This document shows positions 1 through 7,921 of a stretch of DNA of 64,000 nt, piece by piece. The notes beneath the pieces are model-generated. The model did no database searches, was not told the origin of the DNA, and was given only the letters and a program-made list of their open reading frames with translations. The DNA comes from Burkholderia sp. Bp8963 (GTDB lineage: Bacteria; Pseudomonadota; Gammaproteobacteria; Burkholderiales; Burkholderiaceae), in NCBI RefSeq assembly GCF_003854275.1, contig NZ_QTQP01000001.1:357118-421117 (forward strand), read 5' to 3'. The stretch's first letter is position 1. Each line of letters begins with the position of its first letter. Both the position numbers and the translations under genes were made by a program.

Positions 1-217
1 GCTGCAGGTCGCGCGCGGCCGTCAAGCCCGCCAGCCCAGCGCCGATAATGGCGACATCAAGCACGCCGTCCGGTGTCTGTCCAGCCTTGGCGGTACCAGC
101 ATCGGCTTGCCGGGCGCCAAGCGCCATACCGCCTGCGGCCGCCGCAACGCCAGCGTATTTCAGCCATTGCCTGCGCGGCAGGTTGGCCGGTGTGTCGGGG
201 TGAGATTTCTCTGACAT
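1..217 (-). CDS. Tat-exported FAD-dependent amine-oxidase-like protein (N-terminal part only)
   Basis: Only the first 72 codons are inside the window; the gene runs off the left edge. The N-terminus has a twin-arginine signal (RRQWLK at residues 15-20) followed by an Ala/Gly-rich hydrophobic stretch. At residues 53-68 comes a Rossmann dinucleotide-binding motif (VAIIGAGLAGLTAARD), typical of flavin amine oxidases and related FAD oxidoreductases. A folded, FAD-loaded enzyme exported to the periplasm is therefore expected. It is the last visible gene of the minus-strand block, 278 bases after the acyl-CoA dehydrogenase. I saw no convincing gene in that gap. The substrate cannot be inferred. Confidence 0.75.
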   Translation of the reverse strand, partial: MSEKSHPDTPANLPRRQWLKYAGVAAAAGGMALGARQADAGTAKAGQTPDGVLDVAIIGAGLAGLTAARDLQ

Positions 218-495
218 GGTGTTTACGTAACTGCGATGAATGGGTTGATGCTTCGAGTGCCTCATTGCACTTCGATCCCGAACCTGCGGACATGCCGGCC
301 GCCGCAGTTGCTTCGGTGCTGCCTGACAGCCCAGACCAGAAGTGGAGCATTTCCTTTGCGGTAGGCTGCCGCCCCCAAGACGCAGCCGTAGTGCCGGAAC
401 ATGTCGTCATGACAACGTCTCCCATGCGAATACTGTGTCCGTCTCGGCTCGGTAACGTCTTGATTGATGCTGCGGCCTGTACCCACTCCCGGCGC

Positions 496-1785
496 TTACT
501 CCTTGGTCCAGCCGTTCTGATAAAGCTCACCGGCAAGCACGCCCAGGCGCGACGTGAGGATGTAGTTCTCACCGTCCTCGATCAGCGCGGAGCGCACATC
601 ACGGAAGATTTTCTCGATCGGGAATTCGCGCGTCGTGCCGTTGCCGCCGAAGAGCTGAAACGCCTCGTGGGTGATCTTCATCGCCTCTTCTGTGACGCTC
701 ACCTTTGCCTGTGCGGTCGCATAAGGGTGGCTCACCGGCGACATACGCGAATACGCGAGGCTGCGGCGTGCGATCGCACGCGCCATCTCCAGCCGGCGCA
801 GCATCTCGCCGACGCGCAAGTGCGTCATCTGGTGATCCATTAGCAGCGCGCCGCCTTGTTTGCGTTGGTGGCAGTAGTCGAGCGCCAGCTCAAACGCCGA
901 ACGCGCCACGCCGACAAAGGTCTGGCACATGTGCGTGCCGGCATACGACCACGTCGACGCCAGGTTGCCGAGATAGTCATCCTTCAGCGCAATGGCGAAG
1001 CGCTTCGGCACCTTGACGTTGTCGAAATAGATCTCCCCTTGTGGCAACGAACGCTGGCCGATCTTGTCGAGCGGCTTACCACGCGAGACCCCCGGCAGAT
1101 CGAGTGGAATGATTATCCCGATACCATTGGTAAACGTGCTGTGCTCGCCAGTGCCGTAAAACCCGTCGCCATAGTCGGCCGCCATGTAGGCGAGCGCGAC
1201 CTGTGCCACCGCGCCGTTCGACACCCATGCCGAACTCTGGCCGTTGATGATGATTTCATCGGTGCCGACCTTCGCGGTAACGTTGCCGACTGGCTGCTTT
1301 CCGCCAGCGCTGAGTTCCTGGCGATACAGAATTGCAGCATCGGAGCCGCGGTCGGGCTGCGTATTCATCCAGCAGCCAACCTTGCCGGCACACATTTCGA
1401 TCAGTTCCTCGTTACCGACCGTCTGGGCCATCATCATCGGCATGCTCGCGGCGCCAATCGAAATGGCGAAGCCCGCATCGCCCCAACCGAGTTCCTCGCC
1501 AATGATCGACTCGATGCGAATCGCGACTTCGGGCGGGAACTGCGCGATCAGTTGCGGATCGAGCCCGAGCTTGGCGGCCTCAATGATCGCCGTCCAGTAC
1601 GGAGACCCTGGGGCGATCGCTTCCTCCGGCGTCATGCGATCGAGCTCCCGGCCAATCGGGCGCAGTACATCGCGGGCAAAGCGATGGACTGTGCTCTGGA
1701 TCGCGCTTTCCTCTTCGCTCAACGGCGTCTCGAAGCCGGTCAGGCCGACCGACGGCAACTCCACGTTTTTCTTCAGGCGAATCAT
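496..1785 (-). CDS. Acyl-CoA dehydrogenase family protein
   Basis: A 429-residue protein of normal acyl-CoA dehydrogenase length. It contains the three-part fold: an N-terminal helical domain, a middle beta domain with the substrate/FAD segment around WMNTQPDRGSDAA, and a C-terminal helical domain ending in a QLFGGNGTTREFPIEKIFRD region characteristic of the family. The family removes two hydrogens between C2 and C3 of an acyl-CoA and passes electrons to ETF. I chose the start five codons inside the longest frame because GGAGGAG lies directly upstream of this ATG. It follows the Tat flavoprotein gene by 41 bases and is probably cotranscribed. Which acyl-CoA it oxidises is unknown. Confidence 0.88.
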   Translation of the reverse strand: MIRLKKNVELPSVGLTGFETPLSEEESAIQSTVHRFARDVLRPIGRELDRMTPEEAIAPGSPYWTAIIEAAKLGLDPQLIAQFPPEVAIRIESIIGEELGWGDAGFAISIGAASMPMMMAQTVGNEELIEMCAGKVGCWMNTQPDRGSDAAILYRQELSAGGKQPVGNVTAKVGTDEIIINGQSSAWVSNGAVAQVALAYMAADYGDGFYGTGEHSTFTNGIGIIIPLDLPGVSRGKPLDKIGQRSLPQGEIYFDNVKVPKRFAIALKDDYLGNLASTWSYAGTHMCQTFVGVARSAFELALDYCHQRKQGGALLMDHQMTHLRVGEMLRRLEMARAIARRSLAYSRMSPVSHPYATAQAKVSVTEEAMKITHEAFQLFGGNGTTREFPIEKIFRDVRSALIEDGENYILTSRLGVLAGELYQNGWTKE

Positions 1786-1826
1786 GTTGTGCTCCTCCAT
1801 TCCTTTTTCAGTTAAAGCGCCCGCCT

Positions 1827-3317
1827 TCAGGCTGCAGCGTCGCGCACCTTACGGTTCAACCAATCGTCCATCGCGGCTGCACCACCGAGTGCCCCGTTAA
1901 GGACGCACCATCGGAACGGTTCGGGTAATGTCGAGGGCGTCTCGTGGCGCACCGCCGCGAGCAGCGGGGGCTCGGTTCCGCGAATCCGTTGGGCAATCAG
2001 GTGGCCGACCATGGACTGGGAGGCCACGCCATGCCCGGAGCACCCAGCGGCGTAGTAAATGTTCTGGTTCGCCCCGGTGGTGCCGACCACCGGAAGCGCA
2101 TCGCTGGCAAAGCTGATATAGCCGCTCCAACACGCCCGCACAGCGATGTTTTTCAAGGTCGGAAAGCGGTCGCGCAGAGCGATCCTCAACTCGCGATACT
2201 GATCGTAGTCAGGCACGTTCGGCGTCTTTGATCCGTAGGGATAGTGAAGTCGCTTGGTGGTCACCAGGAGCGTATTGTTCGCCGTCAAGCGATGGCTTTC
2301 CATTGTCCAGTGCGCAGTCACGATGCCTTCACGCCCGGGCCAGCCCAGCGACTTCAGTTGCGCGGGGGAAAGCGGTTCGGTCTCGATGGCCGACACCCGC
2401 AAGGGGACCACCTTGTCCGCGAGAAGACCAAGCTGCGGGGTATAGCCGTTCGTGGCGAACATCAGCACCGGAGCGCTCGCGCTACCCCGTGGCGTCTTCA
2501 CCTTGATCACGGGACCTTCGGTGTAAGACAGCAGCGGCGTGTTTTCATAAATCTTGACGCCTGCGCGAAGCGCGGCACGCCGCAGACCCATCACGTACTT
2601 GCCTGGATTGAGCGTGCCGCCACGCGGGGTGTATTCACCAAACAGAAACGCCGGCGGAATGCCCCGCGCACGCATCTGGGCCTCGCCCCAAAATTCTGAC
2701 TTGGCGCCAAATTCCGCGCTGGCGCGTACGCCCTCGCGCACCTTCTCTTCCTGCGACGGATGAATCCCTGCGCGAATCAACCCGGAGGGGTTGTAGTCGC
2801 AGTCAATCCCGTGCTCCTTGAGCTTGCCTTCAACAAAGGGGACAGCGTCTTCGTAGTAGCGGACGATCTCCTTCGCACGCTCCTTGCCGACGTCCTTGAG
2901 GAACAGGTCGTATTCGAGCGCTACACCGCCGCCCAGGTAGCCGGCGTTGCGGCCGCTTGCCCCGAAGCCGGCAAATTCACGCTCCAGGACGATCACTTTC
3001 GCGCCCTGCTGGGCGAGCTCGAGTGCGGCGGAAAGGCCAGCGAAGCCGGCGCCGACAATCACGACATCGGCGCTGACGTTTCCCTCGAGCGCCGGCTGCA
3101 TGTCTTCGGGCTTTTCCACCCATCCGCCAAGCGCCCGATACTTTTCCAGGTCGGCTGCCTCTCTGCCGTCCGCAGCCGGCTCCGTGCGCGCACTTTGCAT
3201 TGCCGCCGCAACTGGTACAACGACGGCCGCGGCTGCCGCACCCTTCACGAAATTGCGCCGGGTGATCCCGGAATGGCCGGTTTGCCCGTCCGGCTTGGTA
3301 TCGAGACCCTTGCTCAT
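1827..3317 (-). CDS. Tat-exported FAD-dependent oxidoreductase, DAO (PuuB-like) family
   Basis: About 496 residues. A twin-arginine signal (TRRNFVKGAAAAAVVVP, about residues 19-35) precedes a DAO-family flavoprotein whose FAD-binding motif VVIVGAGFAGLSAALEL lies near residue 85, followed by GFGASGRNAGYLGGG. The closest known type is the gamma-glutamylputrescine/glycine-oxidase-like DAO group, which oxidises C-N bonds. The start was chosen for GGGAGGCAGAA just upstream of ATG. It is a close paralog of the gene at 5184-6644: the body aligns almost throughout, including the WVEKP entry sequence and the SGYISFA/SGYVSFA region. Only this copy carries the export signal. Substrate unknown. Confidence 0.82.
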   Translation of the reverse strand: MSKGLDTKPDGQTGHSGITRRNFVKGAAAAAVVVPVAAAMQSARTEPAADGREAADLEKYRALGGWVEKPEDMQPALEGNVSADVVIVGAGFAGLSAALELAQQGAKVIVLEREFAGFGASGRNAGYLGGGVALEYDLFLKDVGKERAKEIVRYYEDAVPFVEGKLKEHGIDCDYNPSGLIRAGIHPSQEEKVREGVRASAEFGAKSEFWGEAQMRARGIPPAFLFGEYTPRGGTLNPGKYVMGLRRAALRAGVKIYENTPLLSYTEGPVIKVKTPRGSASAPVLMFATNGYTPQLGLLADKVVPLRVSAIETEPLSPAQLKSLGWPGREGIVTAHWTMESHRLTANNTLLVTTKRLHYPYGSKTPNVPDYDQYRELRIALRDRFPTLKNIAVRACWSGYISFASDALPVVGTTGANQNIYYAAGCSGHGVASQSMVGHLIAQRIRGTEPPLLAAVRHETPSTLPEPFRWCVLNGALGGAAAMDDWLNRKVRDAAA

Positions 3318-3448
3318 TTCTGCCTCCCTCAATCCTTTTCAAAACATGAACAGCAAACGCGGCCTCTTCGATGCCTTGCTAGCACCGCCGTTTTCCTGAA
3401 TCGCATGACCGGCGCATACCCCTGGCGTGCGCCGGCCTGAGGGGCCCG

Positions 3449-4315
3449 TCAGAGTCCGAGGTACGTCCCGACGTCGCCAACGTTGGCTTGCCACAAACCG
3501 ATTGAACCGACGGGGTACTGCGAGCGGAAACCGAGTACGCGCTGCACACGTTCGGGCAACCCGCGTACCGTCTCAATATCAACGAGGAGCGGAACAGCTT
3601 CTTCTGGGGTGAGAAAGCCCGGGATCAGAGGAATGGTCACGCCGCGGCGATAGAAGTCCTTGGTGCGATTCGCTCCACCACCGTGTACCAACTTGCCTGT
3701 GTACAAGACAGCGTCGCCGGCCTTCATCTCCACAGGGATCGTCATCTCCTGCGTGCCACGGTCAGCGTAGTCCGGCCATTTGTGACTGCCCGGAATCACT
3801 CGCGTAGCACCGTTCTCGTCGGTGAAGTCGGTCAAGGCCACCAGGAAGTTGATAACGACCTCCGGCGCTTGAGCGCCCATCTTGAGGAAATGGGTCCAGC
3901 CCTCGAGGTCGCGGTGCAGCGGTTGCGCTCGGCTGTCCGGGCCAATCTCGATCACCTGGGCGGTCGTCAACCAGCAGGTACCGGACTCTTCCTGGAAAAT
4001 CGCATCACCCATGGCGTGAAAGACGTCAATATCCAGGATTTCCTCACGGAATGTCCTGCTTATCTTGGCCAAAGCAGTCAGTCGCTTTGTATTCACGCCA
4101 TGGAATTCGGTCATGATTTCATATTCGTCATTCTTGCAGCCCGGCGTGAGCTTTTGCATCTCGGTTTCGATATCTTCGTTAAACGATCTAACCTGCGCCT
4201 CAGTCAAATAATTCTTGAGGATGACACACCCGTCTTCCTGAAAAATTGCATGAATGTCTTCAACCGATGACGTGCTCGGCACCGTTTTAATAACAGATTT
4301 CGCCACGTTGCTCAT
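3449..4315 (-). CDS. Phytanoyl-CoA dioxygenase (PhyH) family protein
   Basis: A 288-residue protein that looks like a non-haem iron, 2-oxoglutarate-dependent dioxygenase of the PhyH family. The metal-binding triad is visible: HRD (His134, Asp136) in QPLHRDLEGW and the distal His211 in GKLVHGGGANR. The following Arg217 is a candidate for 2-oxoglutarate binding. Such enzymes hydroxylate carbons next to a carboxyl or CoA thioester, or on small metabolites. The start was set at the ATG preceded by GGAGGAATGCAAA, 13 codons inside the longest frame. It lies between the membrane protein and the Tat flavoprotein in the same operon direction, suggesting a hydroxylation step in the pathway. Confidence 0.83.
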   Translation of the reverse strand: MSNVAKSVIKTVPSTSSVEDIHAIFQEDGCVILKNYLTEAQVRSFNEDIETEMQKLTPGCKNDEYEIMTEFHGVNTKRLTALAKISRTFREEILDIDVFHAMGDAIFQEESGTCWLTTAQVIEIGPDSRAQPLHRDLEGWTHFLKMGAQAPEVVINFLVALTDFTDENGATRVIPGSHKWPDYADRGTQEMTIPVEMKAGDAVLYTGKLVHGGGANRTKDFYRRGVTIPLIPGFLTPEEAVPLLVDIETVRGLPERVQRVLGFRSQYPVGSIGLWQANVGDVGTYLGL

Positions 4316-4336
4316 TTTGCATTCCTCCAAAGATTG

Positions 4337-4352
4337 GTATCGATGACGATAC
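4337..4352 (-). promoter_or_regulatory. Short stem-loop in the leader of the PhyH-family gene
   Basis: A perfect six-base inverted repeat, GTATCG-ATGA-CGATAC, sits 21 bases upstream of the dioxygenase start and just ahead of its ribosome binding site. It could be an operator or an RNA hairpin affecting translation. No regulator can be assigned. Confidence 0.3.
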
Positions 4353-4438
4353 AAACAAATAACGGTTTACAAAAAATAATTGGGATCAAACCTACCTTCC
4401 AAAACCATTCACATCAAGAACTTAACTCTTCGTGCAAT

Positions 4439-5101
4439 TCACGCACGCACCAAACCTCCACGCCTCAAATCGCCTCGCTCCAATGCGCAATAGGCGTAAT
4501 AGATTGAAGCCGAGAAATATCCCCACGTGAGCAGCGCGAGAAATGGGAAATTCAATACCAAATTGGTTTCATCCCCTGGTATCTTGTAAAAATCGTAGAT
4601 ACAAGCAATCACCAAAGAAGTCACGAGCGCCACAAACGTGCTCAAAGCCTGCAATGACTCGCCAATTTCCATCAACTTGACGATGAAATAGACGAGATGC
4701 CCCGATAACCAAATCCACATCACCACATAGAAGTAAGGAAGAATTCCGACCATGAAATCGGCCGTCACCAATACAATCCCTCCAAGAATTGCACCTGCGA
4801 CCAGCAGGATGTCTTGAACCACCGACAGCTTGCGCTTCCGAGTGACATCCATCAAACCAGCAACTGCAACAACCGGCAAACCGAATCCCCTGGAAAACGC
4901 ATCCAGGAAATGCATGACCTCATACGAAACGTGCGAATTCGTCAGCAAAAAAACGATAACGTTTAAGCCAGAAATCCCCAGAGCAAGCCATTCCAGCCCA
5001 ACAAGATAGTTTCGCTTTATCACAAACTTCACTCCATAAATGAGTGAAGCAAACGCAAATACCGAACAGGAAAACAAAATGCAATAGAGTCTAAGATTCA
5101 T
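4439..5101 (-). CDS. Small multispanning membrane protein of unknown function
   Basis: A 220-residue, strongly hydrophobic protein with about seven predicted membrane segments and short charged loops (VTRKRKLS; ERGDLRRGG at the C-terminus). I do not recognise the family. ATG is preceded by GGAG at a good distance; the TTG two codons earlier is less likely. The gene and its flanks are visibly AT-richer than the neighbouring flavoprotein and thiolase genes, suggesting a later acquisition into the operon. It lies 82 bases after one flavoprotein and 123 bases before the dioxygenase, so it may be a transporter or a membrane partner for the same pathway. Function not assigned. Confidence 0.65.
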   Translation of the reverse strand: MNLRLYCILFSCSVFAFASLIYGVKFVIKRNYLVGLEWLALGISGLNVIVFLLTNSHVSYEVMHFLDAFSRGFGLPVVAVAGLMDVTRKRKLSVVQDILLVAGAILGGIVLVTADFMVGILPYFYVVMWIWLSGHLVYFIVKLMEIGESLQALSTFVALVTSLVIACIYDFYKIPGDETNLVLNFPFLALLTWGYFSASIYYAYCALERGDLRRGGLVRA

Positions 5102-5183
5102 GATCAATCTCCGGCGAGTATCAGAATTCCGGTTTGAAACGACGCGTTCTGGGAAATCGAGTGTCGGTGCTCGTCATATCGGT

Positions 5184-6644
5184 TCACTGCTCCGCTCGGT
5201 CAGCGATGGACCGCGCCTTGCTGTTCACCCGATCGTCCAGAAGGTTCGCCATGCTCAACGCGCCATTGACGAAGCACCATCGGACCGGCTCGGGCAGCGT
5301 CGATGGGGTCTCGTGGCGTAGCGCCGAAAGCAGAGGAGGCTCAGTTCCGCGAATCCGCTCGGCGAGCAGATGCCCCATCAAGGATTGCGTGCCGAGGCCG
5401 TGTCCGGAACATCCTGCGGAATAGAAGATGTTCTGCTGAGCCCCGGTTTCACCCACCACGGGTAGCGCATCATTGGCGAAGCTGACGTAGCCGCTCCAGC
5501 ACGCCCGGATAGCGAGATCTCTCAACGTCGGGAACCGGTCGTGCAGTGCCTTCACCAGCTCGCGATAGGCCGTGTTATCCGGCACATTGGGTGTTCGCGA
5601 ACCGTAGACGTAACGGAGGCGCTTTGTCGTGAGCACGAGCGTGTTGCGTGCCGTCAAGCGATGACTTTCCATCGTCCAATGGGCTGTCACCACGCCTTCG
5701 CGCCGCGGCCAACCCAAGGCTGCAAGCTGTGCCGCGGACAGAGGCTCGGTCTCGATCGCCGACACGCGCAGCGGAATCACCTTGTCTCCGAGCAGGCCAA
5801 GCTGCGGTGTGTACGCGTTGGTGGCGAGCACCAGGAATGGAGCGCTCGCGCTGCCGCGTGCCGTTCTTACCTTAACAATCGGACCCTGGTCGTAGGACAA
5901 AAGCGTCGTGTCTTCGTAAATCCTCACACCAGCCTTAAGCGCGGCACGCCGCAACCCCATCACATACTTTCCTGGGTCCAGCGTGCCTCCTGTTGGGACG
6001 TGGTACCCAAATAGAAACGCAGGCGGGATTCCACGCGCGCGCATGCCGGCTTCGTCCAGAAATACCGCAGGAGAGCCGAGTTCGATACCCAGTTGCATGG
6101 TCTTGCGGACATGCTTCTCCTGTGATGGGTGGACGCCTGCCCGGATCAATCCGGATGCGTTGTAGTCGCAGTCGATGTCGTATTCGCCCAGCTTTCGTTC
6201 GACGTACCTAACACCTTCGTCGTAGAACCCGACAATCGCCTTCGCCCGCTCGAGACCCACGCGTTTCAGGAACAGGTCGTATTCAAGTCCCTGGCCACCC
6301 GCGAGGTAGCCAGCGTTTCGACCGCTTGCACCGAAACCGGCGAACTCACGCTCGAGGACGATCACTTTCGCCCCTTGCGCGGCAAGCTCCAACGCGGTGG
6401 ACAAACCGGCGAAGCCAGCGCCAACAACGATCACGTCAGCGTTGACATCGCCCTCCAGCGGGGCTTGAAGATCAGCTGGCTTTTCCACCCACATGCCGAT
6501 CGGCCGATACTGCTTCAGTGCAGCGGTGACTCTCTCTTGTGCCACCGTACTGTCGGATGGCGCTTTTGCACCCTTGTCCAAGGGGCGCGAGGTGGCTCCA
6601 ACGAATTCCTCCGCCCAGTTCTGCGTTGCATTCGCTTCGATCAT
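5184..6644 (-). CDS. FAD-dependent oxidoreductase, DAO family (cytoplasmic paralog)
   Basis: A 486-residue DAO-family flavoprotein with the FAD motif VIVVGAGFAGLSTALEL and the adjacent GFGASGRNAGYLAGG segment. It aligns along its whole body with the product of 1827-3317 but starts with a plain hydrophilic N-terminus and no Tat signal, so it should stay in the cytoplasm. The start (MIEANATQ) was chosen because GGAGGCAGCG lies directly upstream; the longer frame would run back into the thiolase gene. It begins 11 bases after the thiolase stop codon, so the two are almost certainly cotranscribed. The two paralogs may act on the same compound on opposite sides of the inner membrane. Confidence 0.82.
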   Translation of the reverse strand: MIEANATQNWAEEFVGATSRPLDKGAKAPSDSTVAQERVTAALKQYRPIGMWVEKPADLQAPLEGDVNADVIVVGAGFAGLSTALELAAQGAKVIVLEREFAGFGASGRNAGYLAGGQGLEYDLFLKRVGLERAKAIVGFYDEGVRYVERKLGEYDIDCDYNASGLIRAGVHPSQEKHVRKTMQLGIELGSPAVFLDEAGMRARGIPPAFLFGYHVPTGGTLDPGKYVMGLRRAALKAGVRIYEDTTLLSYDQGPIVKVRTARGSASAPFLVLATNAYTPQLGLLGDKVIPLRVSAIETEPLSAAQLAALGWPRREGVVTAHWTMESHRLTARNTLVLTTKRLRYVYGSRTPNVPDNTAYRELVKALHDRFPTLRDLAIRACWSGYVSFANDALPVVGETGAQQNIFYSAGCSGHGLGTQSLMGHLLAERIRGTEPPLLSALRHETPSTLPEPVRWCFVNGALSMANLLDDRVNSKARSIADRAEQ

Positions 6645-6655
6645 CGCTGCCTCCG

Positions 6656-7897
6656 TCAGGGTTTGCTCAAGATGTGCACGGCGAGCGCGGCCTCTTCGAT
6701 ACCTTGCAGCCCACCGCCGTTTTCCTGAATTGCATGGCGGGCACCCCACACTTGGCGTGCACCCGCCTCTCCACGCAATTGCGTCACCAGTTCATGGAGC
6801 TGGCCGATGCCCGTCGCGCCCAGCGGGTGGCCTTTCGATTCGAGGCCGCCAGAGGTATTGATGGGGATGCGTCCACCGATCGTGAAATCGCCTCGTTCGG
6901 CTGCGACACCACCCAGACCGAGCTGCGCCAACCCGAGGTTTTCAGCCTGGATGATTTCGCCCATTGCCGATGCGTCATGCACCTCGGCAACGTCCATGTC
7001 TTCCGGGCTCAGGCTGGCCTGCTCATAGGCTTGCAGCGCGGCCAGGCGGCCGATGTTCTTTTCCGGCTCGTCGATGCACCGATGCGTGAAGCTGCGAATC
7101 ACGCTTGCGGCGACTTTGATGCAACGGCTGCGATCGGCACCAATGCGCCGCAGTCCCTCTTCGGTACAGAGGATCGCTGCAGCCGCACCGTCCGTAACCG
7201 GCGCACACATCGGCAGCGTGATCGGATAGGTGATCGGCGGCGCCGCAAGCACCTCGTCAATGGTGAAGGGCTTACGGAACTGCGACAGCGGGTTGTGTAC
7301 CGAATGCCCGTGGTTCTTTGCCGAGACGGCGGCGATCTGGCGCTGCGTCGTGCCGTATGTCTTCATGTGATACCGGCACAGCGCGGCATAGATCGACATG
7401 AAGCGGCTGTAGGGCCGGTCGGACTCGGAGCCGCCAGGCGGCTCGACGCCCTCGCCTAGCTTCACCAGGTTCGCGAAGTTTTCGTCGACGCGCGACACAT
7501 CCCACCCGCCCTCGAACAGCGCGAATGCCTTCGCCTTGTCCGGAACGTTCATCTTCTCCGCGCCGATCGCCAATGCCACGTCGCATGTGCCGGCTTTCAG
7601 GCTCTGCACCGCCAAGTGCACAGCGGTGCTGCCCGATGCGCAGGCATTCTCGACGTTGAACACCGGAATGCCCTCGAGCCCGATCTTGCTGAACACAACC
7701 TGGCCCGGGATCGATATTTGCCCCTGCAGGTGTCCATTGGTAACGCCCGAGTAATACGCCGCGCCAATCGCGTCGGCATTGCAGCCTGCGTCATGCAAAG
7801 CGCCGCGCAGCGCCTCGCCGGCCAGATCGTCGATGCTGCGCTCGATGTGCCGACCGAACACGGTCATGGCGATACCGACAATGTAGATGTTGTTCAT
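6656..7897 (-). CDS. Thiolase family protein (SCP-x / acetyl-CoA acetyltransferase type)
   Basis: A 413-residue thiolase-fold protein. The nucleophilic cysteine is in NACASGSTA (Cys86), and the catalytic histidine in the KGHPLGATG motif (His357). The second cysteine of classical thiolases (CxGGG) is not present: the equivalent C-terminal stretch reads QENGGG. This pattern is common in SCP-x-like and lipid-transfer-type thiolases, whose reaction can differ from simple acetyl-CoA release. It lies 24 bases after the acyl-CoA ligase and 11 before the flavoprotein, in a tight operon. It probably cleaves or condenses the pathway's 3-ketoacyl-CoA, possibly with a branched substrate. Confidence 0.85.
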   Translation of the reverse strand: MNNIYIVGIAMTVFGRHIERSIDDLAGEALRGALHDAGCNADAIGAAYYSGVTNGHLQGQISIPGQVVFSKIGLEGIPVFNVENACASGSTAVHLAVQSLKAGTCDVALAIGAEKMNVPDKAKAFALFEGGWDVSRVDENFANLVKLGEGVEPPGGSESDRPYSRFMSIYAALCRYHMKTYGTTQRQIAAVSAKNHGHSVHNPLSQFRKPFTIDEVLAAPPITYPITLPMCAPVTDGAAAAILCTEEGLRRIGADRSRCIKVAASVIRSFTHRCIDEPEKNIGRLAALQAYEQASLSPEDMDVAEVHDASAMGEIIQAENLGLAQLGLGGVAAERGDFTIGGRIPINTSGGLESKGHPLGATGIGQLHELVTQLRGEAGARQVWGARHAIQENGGGLQGIEEAALAVHILSKP

Positions 7898-7921
7898 GGT
7901 GTGTCGCTCGTAGAAGGCCTG

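Noticed and set aside
262..486. 74-codon minus-strand frame between the acyl-CoA dehydrogenase and the amine-oxidase-like gene
   Set aside because: Competes with other frames, has no good ribosome site and no recognisable motif.
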